64,000 nucleotides of DNA from Umezawaea beigongshangensis. Lineage in GTDB: Bacteria; Actinomycetota; Actinomycetes; Mycobacteriales; Pseudonocardiaceae. A program made the translations under genes and the position numbers. Below the pieces are notes generated by a model. That model saw only the letters and a program-made list of their open reading frames with translations, had not been told where the DNA came from and made no database searches. Below are positions 1 to 7,437 of the stretch, in pieces (position 1 is the stretch's first letter; every line of letters starts with the position of its first letter). The DNA lies in NCBI RefSeq assembly GCF_016464305.1, contig NZ_JAEIOJ010000017.1:19901-83900 (forward strand). Direction: 5' to 3'.

Positions 1-1703
1 CGCACGCGGTCGGCGACTCCCAGCTCGCGGGCCAGCAGTTCCCACTCGGCGCGGCACGACCCGTCGCCGACGATCTCCGCCCGCACGCCCCGCACCATCG
101 CCAGCGCGCGCAGCAGCTCGTCGACGCGCTTCTCCTCGTCGAGCCGGCCCACGAACAGCGCCGTCGGCAGCGCCGGCGCCGAACCGCCCGAGCTGACGCG
201 GTGCGTGCGGTAGCGGTCGACGTCGATGCCGCACGACACCGGCACCGCCGTGCCGGGGAACCCGCTGTCGTGCAGGAGCTGCACCGCCCGCGGCGTCGGC
301 GCGGTCACCACCCGCGCCTGCCCGTAGACCCGGTTCAGGTCGCGCCACGCCAGCCGCGCGGCCGTGCTGCGCAACCACCGCGGCACGCGCACGTGCCCGA
401 ACAGGTTCTCCGGCATGAAGTGGTTGGTGGCCACGACGGGCACGCCGTCGGCGACCGCGTGCCGCAGCGCCACCCGGCCCACCAGGAAGTGCGCCTGCAC
501 GTGCACCAGGTCGGGACGCAGCTCGTCGAACAGCCGCCGCACCTCCGCGCTCGCCGTCCACGGTGGACAGATCCGGAACGTCGGGTGGAACGGCGTGCGG
601 TAGGACCGCAGCCGGTGCACCGTCACCCCGTCCACGACGGTCGTCCGCTCCGCGCCGGGAGCCTGCGCGCAGACCACGTGCACGTCGTGCCCGCGCCCGG
701 CGAGCCCGGCGGCGAGACGGTGCGCGAACCGCGCGGCGCCGTTGACGTCCGGGGGGAAGGTGTCGGCGGCGACGACGATCCGCAGGGCTCCGGTGGACGG
801 GGTGGTGCGGTTCACGGGATTCTCCGATCCGGTGGTGAACGAACTGACGACGAGTGGTGCGAGCACCGCTGAACCGGTGGCCGCGACGACCGGGGTGGTG
901 CCGTGCTGGCGGCGGGCCAGCGCGACGACGCCGGCGACGGCCGCGGCGGCGCAGGCGAGTTCGGCGGCGGCGGTCCACCCGCTGGTGCGCGAGGCCTCGC
1001 CGAGCAGCCCCGCCCCGATGCCGACCGCCACGAGCGGGTCGACGACCGTGAGGCAGGCGACGGCCAGGTGCGGCGGTCCGGCCGCGTAGGAGTGCTGGAC
1101 GAACCAGCTCCCCACCGCCAGCGCGACCACGATCCCCGCCCCGGACAGCACGAGGTGCCACCCCGCGCGGCCCTGCTGGAAGTCCTGGGACACCGCGCGC
1201 ATCAGCACCGAGACGTAGCCGTAGGCCACTCCCCCCGCCGCTGCGAACGCCAGCGCCCGCGTCCGCGCGCCGCGCGCCAGCGCGGCGAGCAGCCCGCACG
1301 CCGCGACGAGCCCGGCGACGATCAGCCCCGCCAGCAGCTCCGCGTCCGGCTCCACGGGCGTCGAGGTGGCGCTGCCCGCGGCGAACAGCACGAACCCGCC
1401 CACGCCCGCCGTGGTGACCACGACCGGCAGCAGGTCGCCGGAGCGCCCTCCCAGCAGCGCCGTCACCCCGATCGCCAGCACGCCCACCGGCTGCACGACG
1501 GTCAGCGGAGCCAGCCCCAGCGCCACCGCGTGCAGCCCGGACCCGACCACGAGCAGCACCACGCCGGCGAGCCAGCCGCGGTGGCGCAGCAGGACCCCGG
1601 GGCGGGGTGTGCCCGTCGAGCGCACCGCGTGGTGCTGCATCCGCGCGGCCAGCGCGAAGCACACCGCGCCCACCGCGGCCAGCGCGACGGCGACCCACGT
1701 CAC
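1..1703 (-). CDS. DMT/EamA-type permease fused in frame to GT4 glycosyltransferase (partial)
   Basis: One frame stays open from a GTG at 1703 (overlapping the upstream stop as GTGA) to the left edge, at least 567 codons, with the C-terminus cut off. Residues 1 to about 270 are a run of hydrophobic helices of DMT/EamA type (for example LAPLTVVQPVGVLAIGV). From about residue 305 a GT-B glycosyltransferase begins with RIVVAADTFPPDVNGAARFA, then DLVHVQAHF and LFVGRLDEEKRVDELL, typical of GT4 enzymes such as mycobacterial MgtA/PimB. The transferase probably acts on a lipid or polyprenyl acceptor at the inner membrane face, and the permease half may export a small molecule; both are inference. An internal GTG at 815, preceded at about 6 nt by GGAG, could also start a separate glycosyltransferase of ordinary layout. 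Confidence 0.8.
   Translation of the reverse strand, partial: MTWVAVALAAVGAVCFALAARMQHHAVRSTGTPRPGVLLRHRGWLAGVVLLVVGSGLHAVALGLAPLTVVQPVGVLAIGVTALLGGRSGDLLPVVVTTAGVGGFVLFAAGSATSTPVEPDAELLAGLIVAGLVAACGLLAALARGARTRALAFAAAGGVAYGYVSVLMRAVSQDFQQGRAGWHLVLSGAGIVVALAVGSWFVQHSYAAGPPHLAVACLTVVDPLVAVGIGAGLLGEASRTSGWTAAAELACAAAAVAGVVALARRQHGTTPVVAATGSAVLAPLVVSSFTTGSENPVNRTTPSTGALRIVVAADTFPPDVNGAARFAHRLAAGLAGRGHDVHVVCAQAPGAERTTVVDGVTVHRLRSYRTPFHPTFRICPPWTASAEVRRLFDELRPDLVHVQAHFLVGRVALRHAVADGVPVVATNHFMPENLFGHVRVPRWLRSTAARLAWRDLNRVYGQARVVTAPTPRAVQLLHDSGFPGTAVPVSCGIDVDRYRTHRVSSGGSAPALPTALFVGRLDEEKRVDELLRALAMVRGVRAEIVGDGSCRAEWELLARELGVADRV
815..826 (-). promoter_or_regulatory. Possible internal start and ribosome binding site for stand-alone glycosyltransferase
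   Basis: Within the fused reading frame, CGGAG lies about 6 nt before GTG 815, which opens VNRTTPSTGALRIVVAAD. This is where a normal GT4 protein would begin. The site may allow production of a free glycosyltransferase besides the fusion. This is inferred from spacing only. Confidence 0.45.
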
Positions 1704-2362
1704 GACGCGACCTCCGCCCGGTGCAGGTGCCGCGCCAGCACGAACAGCAGGACGTACAGGACCGCGAACAAAAGCCTTTCCGCGAATCCGAGCAGAACCG
1801 CTCCGCCGAACGGAAGAACGACCGACACGTGACTCAGCAGAAATGCCGCGCCGGTGACCGCGCTGGCGATCGACACGCGTCGCAGAGTGCGATCCGCGGC
1901 GAAGTGCCGCGACACCAGGAGACCGGCGGCGGGCAGGGCCGTGAACATGACCGCCCCCGCGTAGCGGTGCACCGCGCCCGACAGCGACGTCGGCGTGCCG
2001 GTCGGGTCCGTCGGGAAGATCGTCGCGACCACCAGGCCCGCCGACCACGCCCCCAGCAGCAGCGGCAGCGGGCCCCCGAACGCCGGTCCGGAGCGGCGCA
2101 GGCCGAGCAGCAGCAGCGCCGAACCGCCCGCGAGCGACAGCGCGGTGACGGCCAGCAGACCAGCCCCGCCCGCGACGAACACGTAGTCGCTGATGGTGCG
2201 GCTGACGGGATCGACCTCCCCCAGGGAGATCAGGTGCAGCAGGACGACGGGAACCAGCGACAGGACCAGGGCCGCGACGACGAACGGCGCGAGCACCGCC
2301 CGTCCCCCCAGCTCGCCCCCTCCAGCACGTGCGCTCGACCAACGCGGACTGATCAGCGACAC
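1700..2362 (-). CDS. DUF998 family membrane protein
   Basis: A 220-residue integral membrane protein with about six hydrophobic segments. Early it has the DUF998-type stretch EVDPVSRTISDYVF, later AVHRYAGAVMFTALPAAGLL. GTG 2362 was chosen because GGGGGG stands 4 nt before it and the product then has normal family length, although the frame stays open upstream to 2701. Its stop overlaps the start of the permease-glycosyltransferase fusion, so the two are translationally coupled. DUF998 proteins have no settled function. The neighbour suggests a cell-envelope role, which is inference. Confidence 0.75.
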   Translation of the reverse strand: MSLISPRWSSARAGGGELGGRAVLAPFVVAALVLSLVPVVLLHLISLGEVDPVSRTISDYVFVAGGAGLLAVTALSLAGGSALLLLGLRRSGPAFGGPLPLLLGAWSAGLVVATIFPTDPTGTPTSLSGAVHRYAGAVMFTALPAAGLLVSRHFAADRTLRRVSIASAVTGAAFLLSHVSVVLPFGGAVLLGFAERLLFAVLYVLLFVLARHLHRAEVAS

Positions 2363-2565
2363 CGGACCCCCCACGAGCGACAGCGGGGCGACGACCGGCA
2401 GGCCGACATCCCGCGCGACGAACTCCTGATCGCTGATGCTCCGACTGACGGGATCGATCTCCTCCGAGGAAAGCAGTCGGAGGTGAACCACCGGGAACAA
2501 CAACGGGACCGGGCCAGCAACAACGGGCGGCACGAGGACTGCCCGGCCATTTCCCCCGATTTCGG
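2363..2565 (-). pseudogene. Degenerate tandem duplication of the DUF998 N-terminal coding region
   Basis: On the minus strand this stretch still reads GRAVLVPPVVAGP...EEIDPVSRSISDQEFVARDVG, a worn copy of the start of the neighbouring DUF998 protein (GRAVLAPFVVAAL...GEVDPVSRTISDYVFVAGGAG). The matching DNA blocks, about 2120-2320 and 2363-2563, lie 243 bp apart. That is a multiple of three, so the frame stays open through both. Prolines and charged residues have entered the former membrane helix, so the copy is probably not functional. The rest of the interval up to 2719 holds nothing else except a -10 element for the ABC ATPase. Confidence 0.6.
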
Positions 2566-2705
2566 TCACACAAAGATCGTCCCGCCGCGCGCGTGCGCCC
2601 AACAATCGGGAACTCCCCCCGGGCGACCCTGGTACTACCCCGAGACCGGTGGTGGGGCCACCCCCACCACCCGGCCCCCACCGCTCCTGGACGGCGAACA
2701 CGGCC

Positions 2706-2711
2706 TAGGCT
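2706..2711 (+). promoter_or_regulatory. -10 element of a leaderless promoter for the ABC ATPase
   Basis: TAGGCT ends 8 nt before GTG 2720, where transcription would be expected to begin at the start codon. No ribosome binding site precedes the GTG, which fits a leaderless mRNA. Confidence 0.5.
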
Positions 2712-2719
2712 TTCCGGTC

Positions 2720-3655
2720 GTGAGCCCCAATCCCCCGAGTCCCGCCGTCGACGTGTCGGGACTGGTCAAGCGCTACGGCGCGACGGTGGCGGTGAACGGG
2801 CTCGACCTCGTGCAGCAGCGCGGCACCGTCCTCGCACTGCTCGGCCCCAACGGCGCGGGCAAGACCAGCACCGTGGAGATCTGCGAGGGCTTCCGCTCCG
2901 CCGACGCAGGAACGGTGCGCGTCCTCGGACTCGACCCCGCCACCGACGGCGACCGGCTCCGGCCCCGCGTCGGCGTCATGCCGCAGGGCGGCGGCGCCTA
3001 CCCCGGTGTGCACGCCGCCGAGATGCTCGGCGTCGTCGCCTCCTGCGCCGCCGACCCGCACGACCCCGCGTGGCTGCTCGACGTCCTCGGCCTCACCTCC
3101 GCCGCCAGGACCCCCTACAAGCGGCTCTCCGGCGGCCAGCAGCAGCGGCTGTCGCTCGCCTGCGCCCTGGTCGGCCGCCCCGAACTCGTCTTCCTCGACG
3201 AACCCACCGCCGGGATGGACCCGCAGGCCCGCCGCCTCGTCTGGGACATCGTCCGCGCGCTGCGCGCCGACGGGGTGACCGTGCTGCTCACCACCCACCT
3301 CATGGACGAGGCCGAGGCGCTCGCCGACCACGTCGTCATCGTCGACGGGGGACGCGTCGTCGCCAGCGGCACCCCCCGCGAGCTGACCGCGGGCGACCCC
3401 GACGACCAGCAGCTCCGCTTCCGCGCCCGCCCCGGCCTGGACACCCGTCTGCTCACCTCGGCCCTGCCGGAGGGACTCGTCGTGCGGGAACCCTCCCCCG
3501 GCGGTTACCTGGTGCAGGGGCTCATCGACCCGCAGGTCGTGTCGACCGTGACGTCGTGGTGCGCCCAGCAGGGCGTGCTCGCGGAGGAGATGCAGGTGGC
3601 CAAGCGCAGCCTGGAAGACGTGTTCCTCGAACTCACGGGACGGGAACTGCGATGA
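2720..3655 (+). CDS. ABC transporter ATP-binding protein
   Basis: A 311-residue ATPase for a drug- or lipid-type ABC exporter. Walker A is GPNGAGKTST (residues about 37-46), the signature is LSGGQQQRLS, Walker B is LVFLDEPTAGMDP and the H-loop is LLTTHLMDEAEAL. A C-terminal extension of about 90 residues is typical of ABC-2 exporters. It overlaps the permease gene as ATGA, so both are coupled and form one transporter. Its place directly before ctaA matches the Rv1458c-Rv1457c-Rv1456c order of M. tuberculosis. The substrate is unknown. The start was set at GTG 2720 because the upstream open frame is non-coding in character. Confidence 0.93.
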   Translation: MSPNPPSPAVDVSGLVKRYGATVAVNGLDLVQQRGTVLALLGPNGAGKTSTVEICEGFRSADAGTVRVLGLDPATDGDRLRPRVGVMPQGGGAYPGVHAAEMLGVVASCAADPHDPAWLLDVLGLTSAARTPYKRLSGGQQQRLSLACALVGRPELVFLDEPTAGMDPQARRLVWDIVRALRADGVTVLLTTHLMDEAEALADHVVIVDGGRVVASGTPRELTAGDPDDQQLRFRARPGLDTRLLTSALPEGLVVREPSPGGYLVQGLIDPQVVSTVTSWCAQQGVLAEEMQVAKRSLEDVFLELTGRELR

Positions 3656-4455
3656 CGACGGGAGCCCCAGTGGCAGAGGCCGCCAGGTTCGCGCCGGGCA
3701 CGTTCGCCCCCGCCCCCGGCCGGGGACGCCTCGGGCGGATGCTGCTCACCCAGGCCCGCACCGAGACCCTGCTGACCCTGCGCAACGGCGAGCAGCTCCT
3801 CGTGACGCTGATCATCCCGCTCGCGCTGCTCGTCGCGCTGTGCGTGATGCACGTCGTCCCGGTGCCCGAACCCCGCGCCGGATCGGCCACCGCCCGCGTC
3901 TTCGCGCTCGCCGTCCTCTCCTCGGCGTTCACCGGCCAGGCCATCGCCCTCGGCTTCGACCGGCGCTACGGCGTGCTCAAACGGCTCGCCGCGACCGCGC
4001 TCCCCCGCTGGCTCCTCGTCGCCGGACGGCTCACCGCCGCCCTCGCCGTCGTCGCCGTGCAGATCGTCGTCCTCTCCGTCGCCGCGATCCTCCTCGGCTG
4101 GGACGTGCCCCTCTCCGGCGTCCCGTGGACGCTGCTGCTCCTGCTGCTCGGCACCCTCAGCTTCGGCGCGCTCGGCGTCCTGCTCGGCGGGTCGCTGCGC
4201 GCGGAGATCGTGCTCGCCCTCGCCAACGTCGTCTGGTTCCTGCTGGTGATGATCGGCGGCGTCGCGCTCGGCGTGGACAGCCTGCCGTCGTGGCTCGCGA
4301 CCGTCGTGAACCTGCTGCCCTCCGCCGCGCTCGCCGAGGGACTGCACTCCGCCGTGGTCGACGGCACAGCACCGGGCCCCGGCCCCGTGGTCGTGCTCCT
4401 CGTGTGGGGAGCGGCCGCAGCCGCCCTGGCCACGCGCACCACGCGCCTGTCCTGA
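3652..4455 (+). CDS. ABC-2 type transporter permease
   Basis: A 267-residue membrane protein with a short cytoplasmic N-terminus (about 40 residues) and six predicted helices, including LLVTLIIPLALLVALCVM near residue 45. Central LGGSLRAEIVLALANVVWFLLVMIGGVALG is typical of ABC-2 permeases. Its ATG overlaps the stop of the ATPase gene. The pair forms one exporter, and the position next to ctaA is conserved in actinobacteria. Whether the transporter serves heme A synthesis or an unrelated export task cannot be told from sequence. Confidence 0.9.
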   Translation: MTTGAPVAEAARFAPGTFAPAPGRGRLGRMLLTQARTETLLTLRNGEQLLVTLIIPLALLVALCVMHVVPVPEPRAGSATARVFALAVLSSAFTGQAIALGFDRRYGVLKRLAATALPRWLLVAGRLTAALAVVAVQIVVLSVAAILLGWDVPLSGVPWTLLLLLLGTLSFGALGVLLGGSLRAEIVLALANVVWFLLVMIGGVALGVDSLPSWLATVVNLLPSAALAEGLHSAVVDGTAPGPGPVVVLLVWGAAAAALATRTTRLS

Positions 4456-4486
4456 CCCGGCTCGCCCCCTCTCAGCGGCGGCGACC

Positions 4487-4492
4487 TACCAT
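4487..4492 (+). promoter_or_regulatory. -10 element of a leaderless promoter for ctaA
   Basis: TACCAT stands 6 nt before GTG 4499 with no ribosome binding site between, the usual layout of leaderless actinobacterial genes. Confidence 0.5.
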
Positions 4493-4498
4493 CGACGG

Positions 4499-5467
4499 GT
4501 GTCCGTTCCCCCCTGGCTGTCCACCCCCGTCCTCGCCCTGCAACGCGCGCTGGCGATCGCCGTCGTGGTCGCGCAGGGCGGCATCGCGGTCACCGGCTCC
4601 ATCGTGCGCGTCACCGGCTCCGGCCTGGGCTGCCCCACGTGGCCGGAGTGCTTCGAGGGCAGCCTCACGCCGGTGGAGCACCCCGAGGTGGCGTCGCTGC
4701 ACCAGTGGGTCGAGTTCGGCAACCGCACGCTGACCGGTGTCGTCGGCGTCCTCGCCGGACTGTGCGTCGTCGCCGCGCTGCTGCGCCTGCCGCGCCGCCG
4801 CCGCGTCGTCGTGCTGTCCCTGGTGCAGTTCGGCGGAGTGGTCCTGCAGGCCGTGATCGGCGGCATCACCGTTCTCACCGGACTGCTCTGGTGGACCGTG
4901 TCGGTGCACTTCCTGGTGTCGATGGGCCTGGTCTGGGCGGCCGTGCTGCTGGTCGCGTCCCTGCGCGAGGGCGACGGACCCGCCACGCCGGTCGTCCCCC
5001 GCCCCCTGCTCACCCTCCAGGTCGTCCAGGCCGCCGTCCTGGGCCTGCTGCTGCTCGCCGGAACGTTCGTCACCGCCGCCGGCCCGCACGCGGGCGACGC
5101 GGACACCCCGCGCCTGGACGCCCCCGTCGACAGCCTCGCCCAGGTCCACGCCGACCTGCTGTTCCTCTTCCTCGGGATGCTCACGGCCCTGGGCTTCGCC
5201 CTGCGCGCCACGACGTCCACCCCCGAGCTGTGGCGCAGCTACTGGATCCTGGTGGCCGTCGTCCTGGCCCAGGGAGCGCTGGGCGTGGTCCAGTACTGGA
5301 CGGGCGTCCCCGAGGTCCTGGTCTCCCTGCACGTCCTGGGCGCCGGAGCCGTCGTGGTGGCGACCGCCGCCCTCTGGACGTCCTCCCGAACCCGCGAGTT
5401 GAGCGTTCAGGCACCCCGAGTGGAGCGTTCGGACACCACGAGTGGAGCGCTCACGCACTCCGCCTGA
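4499..5467 (+). CDS. ctaA: Heme A synthase, COX15/CtaA family
   Basis: Oxidises the methyl group of heme O to the formyl group of heme A for aa3 cytochrome oxidase, in the cytoplasmic membrane. The 322-residue protein has eight predicted helices in two similar halves. GGIAVTGSIVRVTGSGLGCPTWPECFEG near residue 23 is the family signature. Histidines for heme binding occur in HQWVEFGNRTLTG, VHFLVSMG, VHADLLF and LHVLGA. Its partner ctaB lies 14 kb away, whereas in mycobacteria the two are only a few genes apart. The last 22 or so residues (from RELSVQAPRVERS) are encoded by three copies of a 22-bp repeat and are not part of the family. The stop abuts that of the convergent regulator gene. Confidence 0.95.
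   Translation: MSVPPWLSTPVLALQRALAIAVVVAQGGIAVTGSIVRVTGSGLGCPTWPECFEGSLTPVEHPEVASLHQWVEFGNRTLTGVVGVLAGLCVVAALLRLPRRRRVVVLSLVQFGGVVLQAVIGGITVLTGLLWWTVSVHFLVSMGLVWAAVLLVASLREGDGPATPVVPRPLLTLQVVQAAVLGLLLLAGTFVTAAGPHAGDADTPRLDAPVDSLAQVHADLLFLFLGMLTALGFALRATTSTPELWRSYWILVAVVLAQGALGVVQYWTGVPEVLVSLHVLGAGAVVVATAALWTSSRTRELSVQAPRVERSDTTSGALTHSA
5396..5461 (+). repeat. Array of three 22-bp repeats at the ctaA 3' end
   Basis: Three units with core GAGTGGAGCGTTC start at 5396, 5418 and 5440, exactly 22 bp apart. The nine-base spacers are AGGCACCCC and GGACACCAC. The cores read GAGTTGAGCGTTC, GAGTGGAGCGTTC and GAGTGGAGCGCTC. The array is translated as the C-terminal tail of CtaA. The same repeat occurs inverted at 6363-6419 and as one degenerate core at 29149. 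Confidence 0.85.
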
Positions 5468-5926
5468 TCACTTGGGCGGGTTCGGCCGCCGCTCCCACAA
5501 TGGCGGAAGCTCGTCGGCGAGCCACGTGTAGAGCTGGTCCACGGTCCGCAGCCGGTGCGCGCGCTGCGGGTCGCCGCTCATCAACCGCATCCCCGACTCG
5601 GTCAGCGTCCGCACGCTCACCAGCGCGTCGAGCTTGCGCTGCACCAGGTCGGCCCACCGCTTCTCGTCCACGCGGTACTGGGCGGCCTGCCGACCTCGCC
5701 GCGTCCTCTTGGTGACCAGACCGGCGTTGACCAGGAACTTCAGGTTGGTGCTGATCGAGCCGCTGCTGGCCTCCAGCTCCTGCGACAGCTCGGCGGCCGT
5801 GCGTTCCGTCGGGTCGCACACCAGCAGGTAGCCGAGGATGCGCCCGCCGATGAGCGGAATCCCCTCCTCGGCGAAGTGCGCCGCGAAGCGCTCGACCCAC
5901 GCGGACAAGCTGGTCTCACGACTCAC
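5468..5926 (-). CDS. GbsR/MarR-type transcriptional regulator
   Basis: A 152-residue winged-helix protein. GRILGYLLVCDPTERTAAELSQEL and SGSISTNLKFLVNAGLVTKR form the helix-turn-helix, and RRGRQAAQYRVDEKRW forms the wing. The rest is helical and fits a dimerisation region. GTG 5926 is preceded by AAGGGG at 6 nt. A consensus-like promoter and two small palindromes just upstream suggest autoregulation. GbsR-type proteins often sense osmolytes or drugs. The target here may be the neighbouring remnant region or the ABC exporter, but this is open. Confidence 0.85.
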   Translation of the reverse strand: MSRETSLSAWVERFAAHFAEEGIPLIGGRILGYLLVCDPTERTAAELSQELEASSGSISTNLKFLVNAGLVTKRTRRGRQAAQYRVDEKRWADLVQRKLDALVSVRTLTESGMRLMSGDPQRAHRLRTVDQLYTWLADELPPLWERRPNPPK

Positions 5927-5935
5927 GACGACCCC

Positions 5936-5988
5936 TTTTGTTCGGTCAACACTGAAAGAACAGTAGCTATACGGCCAAGCACTCACAA
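5936..5988 (-). promoter_or_regulatory. Promoter and possible operator of the GbsR/MarR gene
   Basis: On the minus strand TTGTGA (5988-5983) and TACTGT (5965-5960) are spaced by 17 bp, a good sigma-70-type pair. The downstream ACTG-TTCTTT-CAGT and TTG-ACCGAA-CAA are short inverted repeats around the expected transcription start, a likely place for autorepression. Confidence 0.55.
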
Positions 5989-6362
5989 GATTCGCCGCGG
6001 CCCGTGACGACTCGCTGACCGGGGCACTCGTCACGGACTTCTGGTCCCCCACGTCCGCGGAGGAGGAGCTGAAGGAGGCCGCGACGCTCGTCCGCGCCGC
6101 GAAGGCCACCGCGCTGCGGCACGTGATCCGGCCGACGCCGGAGGACACCAGCGAGCGCCTGCCGCCGCACGACGTCCGCACGCCCGTCGCGCAGGGCCGC
6201 GTCACGGTGCCGCGCTTCGACGTCGAGACCTGCGAGCTGTGCCGCCGCGATGGCGTGCCGATGACGTTCTCGCGGACCACCTTCTGCGGGGAGAGCGCCT
6301 CACACGTGGTCCGCGAGCTGACCCCCGCGGCTCCAGACGTTCGACGCGTGGCTGCGCGACTC
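5967..6362 (+). pseudogene. Gene remnant, unrecognised, truncated at both ends
   Basis: The plus strand stays open from 5967 and has strong coding character (third positions almost all G or C). It reads TRFAAARDDSLTGALVTDFW...RFDVETCELCRRDGVPMTFSRTTFCGESASHVVREL. There is no convincing start codon before it, and a TAG at 5964 closes the frame. Its 5' end lies in the promoter of the divergent regulator and its 3' end runs into the 22-bp repeats. The CELC and FC residues could have bound a metal. I do not recognise the family. It looks like the interior of a lost gene. A short intact gene with an unusual start is less likely. Confidence 0.4.
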
Positions 6363-6419
6363 GAACGCTCCACTCGCGGTGCTCGAACGCTCCACTCGGG
6401 GTGCCTGAACGCTCCACTC
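6363..6419 (-). repeat. Array of three 22-bp repeats downstream of the DUF742 gene
   Basis: Cores GAACGCTCCACTC start at 6363, 6385 and 6407, again 22 bp apart. Read on the minus strand they are GAGTGGAGCGTTC with spacers AGGCACCCC and GAGCACCGC. The array begins 5 bp after the DUF742 stop and faces the same way relative to that gene as the other array does to ctaA. The two arrays form a 1-kb-wide inverted pair. Confidence 0.85.
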
Positions 6420-6424
6420 GGGCG

Positions 6425-6985
6425 CTACAGGCGGCGGAGGCCCGCCAGGACGCGCTCCATCGTGGACATGTCGGGGGTTCCGTCCTCCTGGGGCGCGTTC
6501 TCGTGGACCACGATCAGCCCCTGCGCCGCCATGTCGCCCAGGAGGACGCGCGCCACCCCCAGCGGCAGCGACAGCAGGGAGGCCACCTCGGCCACCGAGC
6601 GGGGGTGGCGGCACAGCTCCACGACCTGGTGGTGGTCCGCCTGCACCAGGGCGCCGGGCCGGTAGCCCTCCTCCCTCGCCTGCACGAGGGTCTCGATCTC
6701 CAGCTGGAGGTCCGAGGTCGTGCGGCCGCCGGTCCAGGCGTAGGCCCGGACGGCGGCGGCCGCCTCGATCTCGGCGTCGGCGTCGGCCTGCTCCCACGCC
6801 TCGGCCGCCTCCCGCTCCTGCTGGTGGGCGCGCTCCTGCTCGACCGGAGCACGGGGCTCGTCACGCGGCTTGCGGCGCGCGCTGTCGAGCGTGAACCCGT
6901 TGAGCAGGTTGGCGAAGGTCTGCTCCGACGGCGCGGGCTCGTCCCGTCTTCTCCGGCCGTGTTCCGGCGGCCCCCCTGAGCTCAT
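6425..6985 (-). CDS. Conservon C-type protein, DUF742
   Basis: A 186-residue protein. The first 75 residues are charged and low in complexity. The rest is the DUF742 domain: VRAYAWTGGRTTSDLQLEIETLV and ELCRHPRSVAEVASLLSLPLGVARVLLGDMAAQGLI, a winged-helix-like fold. In Streptomyces conservons (cvn operons) this is the C protein, working with a membrane histidine kinase (A), a roadblock protein (B) and a Rab-like GTPase (D) in a signalling complex. It follows the roadblock gene by 8 bp. The GTPase gene that normally comes next is absent. The start ATG 6985 matches the family N-terminus. Confidence 0.93.
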   Translation of the reverse strand: MSSGGPPEHGRRRRDEPAPSEQTFANLLNGFTLDSARRKPRDEPRAPVEQERAHQQEREAAEAWEQADADAEIEAAAAVRAYAWTGGRTTSDLQLEIETLVQAREEGYRPGALVQADHHQVVELCRHPRSVAEVASLLSLPLGVARVLLGDMAAQGLIVVHENAPQEDGTPDMSTMERVLAGLRRL

Positions 6986-6993
6986 CGGTCACC

Positions 6994-7437
6994 TCACGCC
7001 AGAGGGTGGGCCATCTTGTGCTTCGTGCCGCGCAACTCGGCCCGGAGTTCGGGTGTGAGCATCTGGCCGACCTGGTCGACGAGCACGTTCATCTCGAACG
7101 CCACCTGGCCGACGTCGCAGTTCGGCGCGGCCAGCGTCGCGAGGCACGAGCCGTCTCGGATGGACGTGAGCAGCATGATCCCGCCCTCCATCTCCACGAC
7201 GGTGCGCAGCACGGCGTCGCCGTCGAAGCACCTGGCCGCGCTGTCGGTCAGGCTGCTGACTCCCGCCGCGATGGCCGCGAGCTGCTGGGCCCTGTCGTCC
7301 GGCAACTGGTCCGAGGCCGTGAGCAGGAGTCCGTCGACCGAGATCACCACAGCGTGAGCAACTCCGGGAACGCGTTCGGTGAAGTTGGTGACCAACCAGC
7401 CGAACTGATCCACCTGCCGTGACTGGGGTGCGCTCAT
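6994..7437 (-). CDS. Roadblock/LC7 domain protein (conservon B type)
   Basis: A 147-residue protein of the roadblock/LC7 (MglB-like) fold. FGWLVTNFTERVPGVAHAVVISVDGLLLTAS is the first strand-helix unit, and GVSSLTDSAARCF and VAFEMNVLVDQVGQ follow. Such proteins form dimers that regulate a small GTPase. Its ATG overlaps the kinase stop (ATGA), so synthesis is coupled to that of the kinase. With no GTPase gene beside it, the partner must be encoded elsewhere or the module works without one. Confidence 0.95.
   Translation of the reverse strand: MSAPQSRQVDQFGWLVTNFTERVPGVAHAVVISVDGLLLTASDQLPDDRAQQLAAIAAGVSSLTDSAARCFDGDAVLRTVVEMEGGIMLLTSIRDGSCLATLAAPNCDVGQVAFEMNVLVDQVGQMLTPELRAELRGTKHKMAHPLA

Noticed and set aside
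1607..2719. Long N-terminal extension of the ABC ATPase in the plus-strand frame
   Set aside because: Rich in Arg, Gln and His, typical of antisense frames; it lies opposite the DUF998 gene and its duplicate.
5396..6419. CRISPR array from the 22-bp repeats
   Set aside because: Only three units per array, spacers of nine bases that resemble each other, and no cas genes.
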